Shown: positions 8,471 through 16,637 of the stretch, piece after piece | How positions within the stretch are numbered: position 1 is the first letter of the stretch | Layout of the letters: every line of letters starts with the position of its first letter | Assembly: GCA_902623995.1 (NCBI GenBank) | Contig: CACNWE010000001.1 | Coordinates: 124,001-188,000, forward strand | DNA length: 64,000 nucleotides | Direction of reading: 5' to 3' | Source: an uncultured SAR116 cluster alpha proteobacterium | GTDB taxonomy: Bacteria; Pseudomonadota; Alphaproteobacteria; Puniceispirillales; Marisalimonadaceae | Notes under the pieces: model-generated | Databases searched by the model: none | Seen by the model: the letters and a program-made list of their open reading frames with translations, nothing else | Told to the model about the DNA's origin: nothing | Program-made: the position numbers and the translations under genes

Positions 8471-10157
8471 ACATTCCAAGAACTTCAACAATTTCAGATT
8501 TTTTTGAGTTTATAACTTTTTTTTCTGATATATATTTTTCTAAAATTGAATATATGGGTGGCCCATTGACATCTGGATTAACTGATCCCCAGCCACCTAC
8601 TATGTATTTTTTACTAGTCTCTAGAGGTTGGTCTGTAGAAGCTATTCTTAAGTTACTTATTCTTTTTCCCATTTCATTTTTTGGACTACAAGTGTACTTA
8701 ATTCCTCCAACTCGAACCATGTCTCCTCCTTGTTGAAAAAAAGGATCTGGATTAAAAATATTATCACAAACATCTTCAAGAATTTCTTTTATCATTTTCC
8801 CAGACATTTCTACTCTATAAACTTCAGGATAGTTCATTGCAGTTTGTGAATAAATATCATCAATTGTAATTTTTTGTCCTGGTAAAATTGTAGTTCCCCA
8901 TCTAAATCCAGGGCTTAAAGATATTTCTGTATCCCTCTCTTGAATGATAGAATCACAAATAATGTCATCCCAACTTCCATTAAAATTACCTCTTCTATAT
9001 AAAAGTGTTTCTGTTTCACCAATAACACGATCACACTCTTTTTCAAAAGGAGCTCTTACTTTATTTATTAAATTTGAAATCTTTGGATCTGGTGGAATTA
9101 CATCTGAAAAAATTGGAATTAAATTTGAAGATGTTTCTACAACTTTGCCATTTTTAACCTCTAAGTCTATTCTACCTAAATATTTACCATGCGAACCAGA
9201 TGACAAAAGAAGCGTTTTATTTATTCTTATTGCTTTGGGTATAGCGTCATGTGTATGACCAGTTAAAATTACGTCTATACCCTCAATCATTGTTGCTAAC
9301 TTTTGGTCTACATCAAATCCATTATGGGATAGAAGCACAACTATTGCTGCACCTTCTTTTCGTGCTTTATTTACATTTTTTTGGATAACCTCTGGCCTAA
9401 TTCCAAAAGACCACCCTTTAACAAGATAGCTTGGATTCGCAATGGGCGTATATGGGAAATGTTGACCTATAACTGCAATATTCACTCCACCTTTTTCAAA
9501 AAAAGCCGTACTTTCAAATACTGGCTCATCCCATTCAGTGTCGAATACATTTCCTCCTATAAATGGATATTCCATCTTTTGAATTAATTCTTGTACCCTT
9601 TCTTTACCAAGAGTAAATTCCCAATGACCTACCATTGCCTCAGTTCCTATTGCTTTCATAAGTTCAACCATATCTTCACCTTGAGTTTTAAGTGAAGTAT
9701 AAGAACCTTGCCAAGTATCGCCACCATCCAAAAGTAAAACTTTATCATTACCTCTGTCAGAACGAATTTTATTTATTAATGTAGAGGTATGGTCTAGACC
9801 TCCTAATTTACCATATTCCATGGCCAATGGAATATAATCAATCATAGTATGAGCGTATGCGAGTGGTGTTTTTGGCGAGATACCAAAATATTTCAAGAAT
9901 GCCTTTCCAACTAAGTGTGGAGGTATACCCTCGTATTTTCCTACTCCAAAATTTTCCGATGGTGGTCTAAAGTAAACAGGTCTTAACTGACCATGTAAGT
10001 CTGTTAAATGTAATAGTGTAACTTGACCTTTTGTATCAAACTCCAAAAGATCTTCAATTTTTAATTTTTGTTTTGCGGCAATTGAGTTCCAAGGTTTGGT
10101 TGCCAGCAACATAGCTGAAATAGATGCAAGTTGAATAAATTCACGTCTAGAACGCAT
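8469..10157 (-). CDS. soxB: thiosulfohydrolase SoxB
   Basis: A 562-residue periplasmic dimanganese hydrolase that releases sulfate from the sulfonate group bound to the SoxY carrier cysteine. The signal is twin-arginine type (MRSRREFIQLAS). The metallophosphatase core shows Asp53 and His55 in LTDLHGQL, Asp147 in DGGDTWQGS, the MVGHWEFT segment at about 176-182 (typical of SoxB in place of the GNHE of nucleotidases), LSHNGFDVD and LTGHTHDA. The C-terminal 5'-nucleotidase-like domain is complete, with GGDMVRVGG near residue 480. It is the last gene of the soxS-Y-Z-C-D-B run and starts 15 bases after soxD with an AAAGGAAA ribosome site. Confidence 0.95.
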   Translation of the reverse strand: MRSRREFIQLASISAMLLATKPWNSIAAKQKLKIEDLLEFDTKGQVTLLHLTDLHGQLRPVYFRPPSENFGVGKYEGIPPHLVGKAFLKYFGISPKTPLAYAHTMIDYIPLAMEYGKLGGLDHTSTLINKIRSDRGNDKVLLLDGGDTWQGSYTSLKTQGEDMVELMKAIGTEAMVGHWEFTLGKERVQELIQKMEYPFIGGNVFDTEWDEPVFESTAFFEKGGVNIAVIGQHFPYTPIANPSYLVKGWSFGIRPEVIQKNVNKARKEGAAIVVLLSHNGFDVDQKLATMIEGIDVILTGHTHDAIPKAIRINKTLLLSSGSHGKYLGRIDLEVKNGKVVETSSNLIPIFSDVIPPDPKISNLINKVRAPFEKECDRVIGETETLLYRRGNFNGSWDDIICDSIIQERDTEISLSPGFRWGTTILPGQKITIDDIYSQTAMNYPEVYRVEMSGKMIKEILEDVCDNIFNPDPFFQQGGDMVRVGGIKYTCSPKNEMGKRISNLRIASTDQPLETSKKYIVGGWGSVNPDVNGPPIYSILEKYISEKKVINSKKSEIVEVLGM

Positions 10158-10172
10158 AAACTTTCCTTTTGA

Positions 10173-10817
10173 TTACGATTTTTCGTCCTCAGGTGTCACG
10201 TCTATATCACGAGCTTTTCCAATAATTTTAGTTGGCGAAACACAATTTTTCATACATGGTTTACCATTTAAGTTTGCAATATCTGGTCTTGGATCTGGTA
10301 GAAGAAAACCCTCTATATTTGGCATCTTTATCTTGCCAATATTTTTTTCATTTAATACAAAATCTTCTTCAATTATTTCATTCATATATAAAAGATAAGC
10401 AACAACTCTATATGTTTCATCATGTGTTAATGATTGAGCAACACCAAAAGGCATTGCGCGATATATATAATCATACATAGTTGATGCGTATGGCCAATAA
10501 CTTCCAGTTGTTTTTACTGGATCATGAGTATCTAAACTGTCTTCACCACCAACTAATTCTGGCCATCTATCAAGACCTTCCCCAAAATCTCCATGACAAG
10601 AAGCGCATTGTTCTGCATATACTTCTTCACCATCTATTGCATTACCGCTACCTATTGGAGCACCCATTCCGTCAGGTCTAACATCGATATTCCACCCAGC
10701 GATTTCTGTTTTAGTAGCAATTTTGCCTAAATTAAATTTTCTTTCACTAGCATGAAGGATTGTAGAAATGGCTATCATTAGAAAAAAAATTGTTAGTTTT
10801 CTAACCAAGTCGAACAT
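10173..10817 (-). CDS. soxD: SoxD, cytochrome c subunit of sulfane dehydrogenase SoxCD
   Basis: A 214-residue secreted cytochrome c that accepts electrons from SoxC. A signal peptide ends near LHASE (residue 25). The one heme motif is Cys71-Ala-Ser-Cys74-His75, with Met in RAMPFG as probable distal ligand. A pair of further cysteines in GKPCMKNCVSP near the C-terminus is common in SoxD. The Paracoccus protein has two hemes and is much longer, so this is a short monoheme form. The ATG overlaps the end of soxC by 17 bases, which suggests translational coupling and fixed stoichiometry with the molybdoprotein. Confidence 0.9.
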   Translation of the reverse strand: MFDLVRKLTIFFLMIAISTILHASERKFNLGKIATKTEIAGWNIDVRPDGMGAPIGSGNAIDGEEVYAEQCASCHGDFGEGLDRWPELVGGEDSLDTHDPVKTTGSYWPYASTMYDYIYRAMPFGVAQSLTHDETYRVVAYLLYMNEIIEEDFVLNEKNIGKIKMPNIEGFLLPDPRPDIANLNGKPCMKNCVSPTKIIGKARDIDVTPEDEKS

Positions 10818-12078
10818 TGTCTACCGTTCCATCTTTGTTAACTTTCCAAGTTGCAATGGAATTGTTATGATAAATTGAATTAACACCTCTCAATTTTTGA
10901 AGTTCTTGAATTGTTGGTTGTACATAATTTGTTTCGTCAATAGCTCTTGATTGAACCAAAAGCTCTTGACCATTCCACTCAAATGGTAAAGTAAATCGGG
11001 CTAAACTTTTACTCAATACAGGATCATGCAATTTTGCAGTTTTCCAGTTTTTTCCACCATCTAAAGAAACATCAACCCGTTTGATCTTACCTCTACCAGA
11101 CCACGCAAGCCCTCTTAATTGATGAACTCCTTTTTTAAATATTGCCTTTTCTGGACTAGGAGAGGTAACAACGGATTTAGCATCCATTACCCAAGTAAAC
11201 ATTCTTGCTTTCCCGTTTGGTAGTAAATCTGTGTATTTTGAAGTTTCTTCTCTTGTCATATATGGCAAATCACCAAATTCCAGCCTTCTTAACCACTTTA
11301 CCCACATATTTCCTTCCCAACCTGGAACAACAAGTCTAGCTGGATATCCTTGTTCAGATCTCAAAGCTTCACCATTCATAGCCCAAGCAATCATGCAGTC
11401 ATCAAGAATTTTTTCAATAGGAATTGACCTTGTCATACCTGATGAATCACTCCCTTCTGCAAGGACCCACTTAGCCTTTGGTTTTAGACCAGTTTCAAGA
11501 ATTAAATCTGATAATTTTACACCAGTATATTGGACATTATGGACCATACCGAAAGTATATTGACAACCATTAAGTTGTGATCCTTTCCATTCCATGCCTC
11601 CATTAGCAGCACATTCTAAAAAATAAAATTTATTAGTTTGTGGAAATCTTTTTAAATCATCTAATGTGAAGATCATTTCTCTATCAACCAAACCATTAAT
11701 CATTAGTCGATAATCTTTAGGGTTTATTATAGATACTCCACCATGATGTCTTTCAAAACATAAACCATTAGGTGTTACAATTCCTTCTAAGTCTTGTATA
11801 GGAGTAAAATTAACAGAGGACTCAGTACTAGCTGTTAACCATTCTACATTTCTTCGAATAACATTTTTTTCAAATTCAGATGGCATTCCATAAGGATTAG
11901 CGTCAACCCCAGCTCCTAATTCAGCAGTCCACTCCGGAACATTAGGTGGTAAATTATTAGGGTTTGTTTCTTGAGAATTAACTACCTTTGTTGTAAGAGC
12001 GATAGCACCAAATGAGGCAGTACCTGCTAGCAACTCTCTGCGGTTTATCTTTAGTTTTTTCTTATTGTTTTTTTTCAA
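10801..12078 (-). CDS. soxC: SoxC, molybdenum subunit of sulfane dehydrogenase SoxCD
   Basis: A 425-residue molybdopterin protein of the sulfite oxidase family; with SoxD it oxidises the sulfane sulfur held on SoxY and so increases electron yield. A twin-arginine signal (INRRELLAGTASFG) occupies residues 11-24. Cys156 in FYFLECAANGG is the molybdenum ligand, and HHGG at residues 111-114 and GWEGNMWVKW belong to the cofactor site. The C-terminal dimerisation domain is present. No ATG precedes the signal sequence; a TTG with AAGG seven bases upstream is the only good start, so translation begins at TTG. The downstream overlap with soxD and the 13-base gap from soxZ place it mid-operon. Confidence 0.94.
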   Translation of the reverse strand: MKKNNKKKLKINRRELLAGTASFGAIALTTKVVNSQETNPNNLPPNVPEWTAELGAGVDANPYGMPSEFEKNVIRRNVEWLTASTESSVNFTPIQDLEGIVTPNGLCFERHHGGVSIINPKDYRLMINGLVDREMIFTLDDLKRFPQTNKFYFLECAANGGMEWKGSQLNGCQYTFGMVHNVQYTGVKLSDLILETGLKPKAKWVLAEGSDSSGMTRSIPIEKILDDCMIAWAMNGEALRSEQGYPARLVVPGWEGNMWVKWLRRLEFGDLPYMTREETSKYTDLLPNGKARMFTWVMDAKSVVTSPSPEKAIFKKGVHQLRGLAWSGRGKIKRVDVSLDGGKNWKTAKLHDPVLSKSLARFTLPFEWNGQELLVQSRAIDETNYVQPTIQELQKLRGVNSIYHNNSIATWKVNKDGTVDNVRLG

Positions 12079-12091
12079 TGCAAAACCTTAT

Positions 12092-12418
12092 TTAAGACAC
12101 TGTCATTTTTCTGGACATTGTATATTTCTCACCATTGTCATCAGTCCACTCAAAGTCAAAAGTTCCTGTTTCTTTTGCCTTAAAAGGAAATGCAATATAT
12201 GGATTTGTTGATATGGAAGGTTCTAAATCCATCACAAAAACCTGTTTGCCATTAAACTTGACTAAAAATTTGTTAATTATACGTTTTGGGATGTTTTTAC
12301 CATTTTTATCTTTCATACGTCCACTATGCATTGGATGCCTTATAAGTGTTTTTATCTCTATTATTTCATCAACGGAGGCTTTTTTAGGTACTTTTCCTCT
12401 TGGTTTAATTTTAGACAT
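12092..12418 (-). CDS. soxZ: sulfur carrier complex subunit SoxZ
   Basis: A 108-residue cytoplasm-made partner of SoxY with no signal peptide of its own; SoxZ is exported with SoxY by the Tat route. The family pattern is clear: KTLIRHPMHSGRM near residues 24-36, FLVKFNGKQVF, then ISTNPYIAFPFKAKETG and a FEWTDDNGE strand. It has an ideal GGAGAG ribosome site and lies 15 bases after soxY and 13 bases before soxC. Length is normal for the family. Confidence 0.96.
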   Translation of the reverse strand: MSKIKPRGKVPKKASVDEIIEIKTLIRHPMHSGRMKDKNGKNIPKRIINKFLVKFNGKQVFVMDLEPSISTNPYIAFPFKAKETGTFDFEWTDDNGEKYTMSRKMTVS

Positions 12419-12433
12419 ACTGTATCTCTCCTT

Positions 12434-12895
12434 CTAACCGCCACAACCACCAATTGTTACTTTTACTTTTGATTTTGTCATGGCAAATTTACCATTATTA
12501 TATTCTGCTAAAAGATAAACATTTTGTGTTTTAGATAATCTCATTCTAGTTGTTGCTGAGCATGCTCCCATATCTGTGCTAAAAGAAAATTTAGCTACAT
12601 TAGGAGCTGGATTACCATCTGCTAATAAATAAACTGTTTTAACAAAATCATCATTAGTCATAGGACTATCAATATCAAAGCTAACTTTTACTTGATTTCC
12701 ATTTTCAGCAATTTCAGGAACATCTAAGAATAAATCAATTTCTTCAACATTGTTTTTACTTATTTCTTTGATTCTTTTAAGAGCTAAGTTGGGTTTAGCT
12801 AATGCATAATTTGAAAATAATGCAGTACTTGCAACCCCGCCTAATAGATACATAATATTTCTTCTTGAAATCATAATCATTTTTTGACGTTTCAT
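12434..12895 (-). CDS. soxY: sulfur carrier protein SoxY
   Basis: A 153-residue periplasmic carrier that holds the sulfur substrate as a cysteine adduct during thiosulfate oxidation. The C-terminus ends in GGCGG, the swinging-arm motif, with Cys151 as carrier. A twin-arginine signal (SRRNIMYLLGG) is at the N-terminus and cleavage probably follows ALA. The ATG at 12895 is preferred because GGAG sits 8 bases before it; an in-frame TTG four codons upstream overlaps that ribosome site. It is followed closely by soxZ, its partner. A carrier without SoxAX in the same operon is unusual. Confidence 0.95.
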   Translation of the reverse strand: MKRQKMIMISRRNIMYLLGGVASTALFSNYALAKPNLALKRIKEISKNNVEEIDLFLDVPEIAENGNQVKVSFDIDSPMTNDDFVKTVYLLADGNPAPNVAKFSFSTDMGACSATTRMRLSKTQNVYLLAEYNNGKFAMTKSKVKVTIGGCGG

Positions 12896-12943
12896 AGAAA
12901 TCTCCAAAAAATTAATAGTTTAATAATTACTTATTATATTATA

Positions 12944-13318
12944 TTAGTCACGAATAATTTCGTCAACTTGCCACCAAAACATTTCAGGACTTGTGTATCC
13001 TTCAATTCGACCCTTTTCATTGTTATTTCTTATAAAAATAAATGTTGGGGTTATATTTGTTTTTTTTATTTTATGTTTAGAGTAATTTACAAAATCATTC
13101 ATTTCAATTCTTGAAAGAGGAAATTTATTAGCAATTTCAGTTTTGGGATATATTTTACCTATTTGCTTTTCCCATACCATACAAATTAAACATGTTTTGT
13201 CAGTTATCATCAACAACAGAGAATTATCTTTCGCGAAAGAAGAACTTACAGTTAAATTGAATACAAAAATAATAAAAATAATAAACTTAAAATACATTTT
13301 TGTTAATTTATAGAACAT
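12944..13318 (-). CDS. soxS: SoxS-like periplasmic thioredoxin
   Basis: A 124-residue secreted thioredoxin-fold protein. Signal peptide of about 28 residues ending in SSSFAKD; active site Cys-Leu-Ile-Cys in DKTCLICMVWEKQIG, then YPKTEIANKFPLSRIEM and ITPTFIF, where the cis-proline follows the Thr. This arrangement matches SoxS of Paracoccus, which reduces the SoxY cysteine and keeps the carrier active. It is the first gene of the minus-strand sox run, 48 bases ahead of soxY. An internal ATG seven codons in would still leave a full signal peptide. The SoxV/SoxW electron donors are not in this window. Confidence 0.8.
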   Translation of the reverse strand: MFYKLTKMYFKFIIFIIFVFNLTVSSSFAKDNSLLLMITDKTCLICMVWEKQIGKIYPKTEIANKFPLSRIEMNDFVNYSKHKIKKTNITPTFIFIRNNNEKGRIEGYTSPEMFWWQVDEIIRD

Positions 13319-13392
13319 TGTTTTACCATAATATATTTTTGGGATAATTAATAAATAAAGAAATTATTGGTAACCAATTAAAAAGATAATCT

Positions 13393-13914
13393 TTACAGAT
13401 CCGTCCAATAAGGGGTTACGTAAATTTTCTTAAAAAATTTTTCAAGTTGATCAAATTTAATTTCTAGGGTTTGGTTATTTTCTAGGGGATGTGCAAAGAT
13501 ATTTTTATAAGATTTTAGCTTGCTGTCTAAAAAAATAGTCACGTTATTCTTTACTCCGTTAATCATTGCAAAAGGAGAAACAGCTCCTGGTAAAACACCT
13601 AAATTTTCCATTAACCTTTCATGAGAACCAAAACTAAGTCTGCCAACATTTATATTTTCTGCAAGTAACTTTAGGTTAATAATTGCATCTTGATGAGCTA
13701 CAAATAAAATATTATTCTTCTTTTTATCCCTTAGATAAAGGTTCTTTATATGACCATTATCTTTGTTAATACCAAAAAGTTTTTCTTGAATAATTTTTGA
13801 TTCATTGACTGAAATCAGAGGTTTGTGGGTAAAATGTTTATAGACAATATTCCATTCATCTAGTTGTTTTAATAGTTGCTTAGATGATATTGGAAGTTTT
13901 AAGTGATGATCCAT
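13393..13914 (-). CDS. prolyl-tRNA editing deacylase (YbaK/ProXp family)
   Basis: A 173-residue trans-editing protein of the YbaK/EbsC fold that clears mischarged aminoacyl-tRNA(Pro), normally Ala-tRNA(Pro). Signatures are HFTHKPLISVNES near residue 32, LFVAHQDAIINLK near 88, LGVLPGAVSPFAMIN in the middle and AHPLENNQTLEI towards the end. The length matches the free-standing PrdX/ProX type of alphaproteobacteria. It lies 27 bases after coxG on the same strand. Lys in the catalytic position of this group is consistent with the AHQDAIINLK segment. Specificity between the Ala and Cys forms is inferred from family resemblance. Confidence 0.87.
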   Translation of the reverse strand: MDHHLKLPISSKQLLKQLDEWNIVYKHFTHKPLISVNESKIIQEKLFGINKDNGHIKNLYLRDKKKNNILFVAHQDAIINLKLLAENINVGRLSFGSHERLMENLGVLPGAVSPFAMINGVKNNVTIFLDSKLKSYKNIFAHPLENNQTLEIKFDQLEKFFKKIYVTPYWTDL

Positions 13915-13941
13915 TTTAAGTTTTTATTTACATTGTAATTC

Positions 13942-14403
13942 TTATATTTTATTAATTTTTTTCTCTTCTGAAACATAATTCTTAAAGTTTTCAAAAAATG
14001 TTTTAGATAATTTTTTTGCAGTGCTTAAAATCAAACGACTTCCAAGTTGAGCTATTTTACCTTTAACTTCGCTTTTTGCGATATATTTTAATATAGTCTC
14101 GTTGCCATCTTCGACTAACTCAACATCCGCACCACCTTTAGCAAATCCAGCAACACCTCCATCCCCTTCTCCACTGAGAGAATATTTAGTAGGGCCAGAA
14201 GATAAATCTAGAGTGACCTTTCCTTTAAATTTTGCCTTGATAGGACCAATTTTTAAAATCACTTTTGCTGACAAAGTTCTGTCTTCGGCTTCTAATAATT
14301 CTTCACATCCAGGAATACATTTTTGCAAAACTTTAAGATCGTTCAAGCAATCATAAACGTATTCTAATTTTGCTGGTATTCTGACTTCATCATTAAGTTC
14401 CAT
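13942..14403 (-). CDS. coxG: CoxG-like SRPBCC protein
   Basis: A 153-residue single-domain START/Bet v1-like protein of the carbon monoxide dehydrogenase subunit G family. The start MELNDEVRIPAKLEYVYDCLND, IPGCEEL, and GGAGFAKGGADVELVED-like glycine stretch (here GDGGVAGFAKGGADV) are typical. The C-terminal membrane-anchoring hydrophobic tail found in some CoxG proteins is absent. CoxG recruits or anchors molybdenum hydroxylases to the membrane; no such enzyme is nearby, although an XdhC/MocA pair lies at 29.6-31.2 kb. Its start lies only 11 bases from the outer copy of the tRNA-Leu repeat, so before island insertion this gene probably sat directly behind tRNA-Leu. Confidence 0.8.
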   Translation of the reverse strand: MELNDEVRIPAKLEYVYDCLNDLKVLQKCIPGCEELLEAEDRTLSAKVILKIGPIKAKFKGKVTLDLSSGPTKYSLSGEGDGGVAGFAKGGADVELVEDGNETILKYIAKSEVKGKIAQLGSRLILSTAKKLSKTFFENFKNYVSEEKKINKI

Positions 14404-14413
14404 TTTTAAATTT

Positions 14414-14490
14414 CTACCTACATTTAATTAAGAATTATGGTAGGAATATCCGGAATCGAACCGGGAAGCCTTGCGGCACTCGTTTTTGAG
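14414..14490 (-). repeat. island end: displaced 3' fragment of tRNA-Leu
   Basis: This 77-bp sequence repeats 18795-18871 with 7 substitutions and no gaps. The tRNA part is 14438-14490 and covers anticodon loop, variable arm, T arm, acceptor 3' strand and CCA; the remaining 24 bases match the DNA just behind the real tRNA. Two substitutions fall in the acceptor and T-stem positions and one in the anticodon stem, as expected of a copy no longer under selection. There is no 5' half, so it cannot be a working tRNA. Confidence 0.85.
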
Positions 14491-15069
14491 TTACTTGATG
14501 ACACTTATGCATAATCAACATATTTAAGTAATTTTAGGTATTCACTTAAATTCAAATTAATAGTTATTCTTTATTGTCAACACAGTCAAGCCAGTTTAGT
14601 TTATTTTCGTACTATTTTTCGTAGCATTTACTTAACAGTTATGTAGAGTAAGTTGACGGCACTCACCATTATAGCTTTAGTGGTATTGATAATTACTTTG
14701 TATTTTCTATTTAATTGCTCTATTCACATTGGACTGCCACGCTATTTTGTTGATAAATAGGTGTCAACATAAGAATGACACACCAAGATTTACTATTAAG
14801 AGAATTTCAAATATCCAATAAATTTCGAGATTCAAGCTGTAAAGCGATTGTAGTAAAATGCTATAATTGAATTTGTATTTTCGATGTATGAGTAATTTCG
14901 ATTTATGCTGTTTTATTAAACATTAATTAAAATGATTAACTAATTTAGCTTAATTTTTTTGCATCTCGAGCTTTCAGTGAAAAAAAACTGGATAAAATTT
15001 GTGTTATATAATGCAAAACAATACCGTCCAATACGTTTAACGTTATCTAAAGATATAGGAGTATGTAAT
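14491..15069. other. 579-base stretch without a convincing gene (island left arm)
   Basis: No open frame here has a recognisable product. The ORF of 31 codons at 14774 and the upstream extension of the binding protein (from 14959) look fortuitous. A TATAAT hexamer at 14862-14867 could be the -10 box of the transporter operon, but no matching -35 hexamer is seen at normal spacing. The position, between the left island repeat and the cargo, is where an integrase would usually lie; no trace of one was recognised. Confidence 0.5.
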
Positions 15070-15924
15070 ATGAAATCAAATAAATTTTCACGCCGTCAAG
15101 TTTTAGTCACTGCTGCATCGGGTTTGGCAGTATCAATGTTGCCACCAAGTTTAGCTCGCGCAGCAGGTAAAACTTTGTCTGATGTGAAAGCATCGGGAGT
15201 ATTGCAAATCGGATGTGAAGCAACCTATCCGCCTTTTACTTTTCGGGACTCGGGTAAGATAGTGGGCTATGATGTCGACTTAGCAGCTTTGATGTGTTCT
15301 TCATTGGGGGTTAAGCCAGAATTTATTGATACGCAATGGTCAGGTGTAATTCCAGCGCTCTACGCTGGAAGGTTCGATGTGATTATGTCGTCTATGAGTT
15401 ACCGTAAAGAGCGTTTAAAAAAGGTTGCTTTTTCTATTCCTTATGCTGAAGCAAGCCAAGCTATGCTTATTCGAGCAGATGATGCATCAAAAATCATGTC
15501 AGTGAAGGATCTTTCAGGCAAAGTACTTGGCGTTAAACTTGGATCACCTGGTGAAATGATGAAGCCTGCTCTTGAAAAAGAAATTGCAGCCGCCAAAGGA
15601 AAGGGTTTTTCTGATGTAAAAATTTATGATGATCATCCTTCTGCTTACCTTGCGCTCAGCCAAGGAACGGTTGATGGTGTGCTTAACACTCTGCCAACAT
15701 TAGGAAAAGTGATGAAGGACCGTCCAGGTGCATATGCATTGGTACGCCCGGTAGGAAAGTTGAATTGGGCAGGGATAGCAGCGCGTAAAGAAGATACAGA
15801 AATTGTCAAATGGATGGATACTGAACTCACGAGGCTGAAAGATAGCGGTGAGATTTACGCATTGCAAGAAAAGTGGTTTGGTTTCAAAATGGAACTGTCA
15901 GACACAATTCCGTCGTTTGCGTGA
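15070..15924 (+). CDS. polar amino acid-type ABC transporter, substrate-binding protein
   Basis: A 284-residue periplasmic family 3 solute-binding protein. The ATG at 15070 is chosen because it has a GGAG ribosome site and opens directly into a twin-arginine type signal (FSRRQVLVTAASG) cleaved near ARA-AGK; an in-frame ATG 37 codons upstream would bury that signal. Family features follow: GVLQIGCEATYPPFTFRD, GYDVDLAALM, DTQWSGVIPALYAGRFDVIMS, MSYRKERLKKVAFSIPY. Proteins of this type bind polar amino acids, opines and related nitrogen compounds. It is the first gene of an operon with its permease, ATPase and an amidohydrolase, so its ligand is probably the substrate, or a relative of the substrate, of that enzyme. 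Codon use is visibly less AT-rich than outside the island. Confidence 0.9.
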   Translation: MKSNKFSRRQVLVTAASGLAVSMLPPSLARAAGKTLSDVKASGVLQIGCEATYPPFTFRDSGKIVGYDVDLAALMCSSLGVKPEFIDTQWSGVIPALYAGRFDVIMSSMSYRKERLKKVAFSIPYAEASQAMLIRADDASKIMSVKDLSGKVLGVKLGSPGEMMKPALEKEIAAAKGKGFSDVKIYDDHPSAYLALSQGTVDGVLNTLPTLGKVMKDRPGAYALVRPVGKLNWAGIAARKEDTEIVKWMDTELTRLKDSGEIYALQEKWFGFKMELSDTIPSFA

Positions 15925-15935
15925 TTACTTAACTT

Positions 15936-15968
15936 ACCTTGTCCCTTTTATAGCCTTGGGGACAAGGT
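15936..15968 (+). promoter_or_regulatory. intercistronic hairpin between binding protein and permease genes
   Basis: ACCTTGTCCC at 15936-15945 pairs perfectly with 15959-15968 around a 13-base loop. The following bases are A-rich, not a U tract, so it is not a standard terminator. Hairpins in this position often protect the binding-protein part of the message from 3' decay and raise its level above that of the membrane parts; that role is inferred here. Confidence 0.6.
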
Positions 15969-15983
15969 TAAAAAGGTACTTAT

Positions 15984-16637
15984 ATGACTATTGATTGGGG
16001 CATTATATTTAAAAGCATTCCACTCCTTGGTCATGGTGTAGTAGTAACGTTGCAAGTCTCAGCACTAGCATCTGTCTTGGGTTTGATGCTCGGTGTAGTT
16101 TTGGGATTGTGCTCGCTGTCTCATAGCAGACCCCTTCGTTGGATTGTTGCTGGTTATGTTGATTTTATACGCGGTACACCATTGCTGATCCAAATTTTTT
16201 TAGTTTTTTTTGCACTCCCTGCGCTTGGTGTTCGATTTGATGAATTTTGGGCCGGTGTTGTTGCGCTTTCTTTGAACTCTGCAGCATTCGTAGCTGAAGT
16301 TGTACGAGGTGGCGTTGGGTCTATTGAGCGGGGCCAGTCCGAAGCAGCAACTGCCATAGGCATGCGACATAGGCAAATCCTAATATATATCTTACTTCCA
16401 CAAGCTTATAGACAAATGGTTCCGCCACTTACAAACGAGCTGATAAGCTTAGTAAAAAATTCATCTTTACTCTCGGTAATATCAGTTTATGAACTAACAA
16501 GAGCAGGTCAGGCAATAATCTCAGTGCACTTTGTGCCATTTGAGATTTATACTCTGCTGGCGCTGTATTATTATGTTCTTATTAAAGTATTAAGCTGGTT
16601 GTCAAGTCGACTTGAGCGGAGGCTTCCAACATGGTAA
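15984..16637 (+). CDS. polar amino acid-type ABC transporter permease
   Basis: A 217-residue inner-membrane permease of the HisM/GlnP family with about five membrane helices. The EAA loop that contacts the ATPase is visible as [14 protein letters not shown] followed by [13 protein letters not shown] near residues 118-145, and [16 protein letters not shown] is the conserved N-terminal motif. Only one permease is present, so the transporter is probably a homodimer of this protein with two ATPases. It overlaps the ATPase gene by 7 bases. It belongs to the island operon. Confidence 0.92.
   Translation: MTIDWGIIFKSIPLLGHGVVVTLQVSALASVLGLMLGVVLGLCSLSHSRPLRWIVAGYVDFIRGTPLLIQIFLVFFALPALGVRFDEFWAGVVALSLNSAAFVAEVVRGGVGSIERGQSEAATAIGMRHRQILIYILLPQAYRQMVPPLTNELISLVKNSSLLSVISVYELTRAGQAIISVHFVPFEIYTLLALYYYVLIKVLSWLSSRLERRLPTW

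Noticed and set aside
14438-14490. Second tRNA-Leu gene
   Set aside because: Only the part from the anticodon loop to the CCA is present and stem positions are altered; it is an attachment-site remnant.
14774-14869. 31-codon frame in the island left arm
   Set aside because: It has no ribosome site, no similarity to known proteins or integrases that I can see, and chance is enough to explain it.
14959-15069. Longer N-terminus for the island binding protein
   Set aside because: The extension would bury a twin-arginine signal, while the ATG at 15070 has a proper ribosome site.
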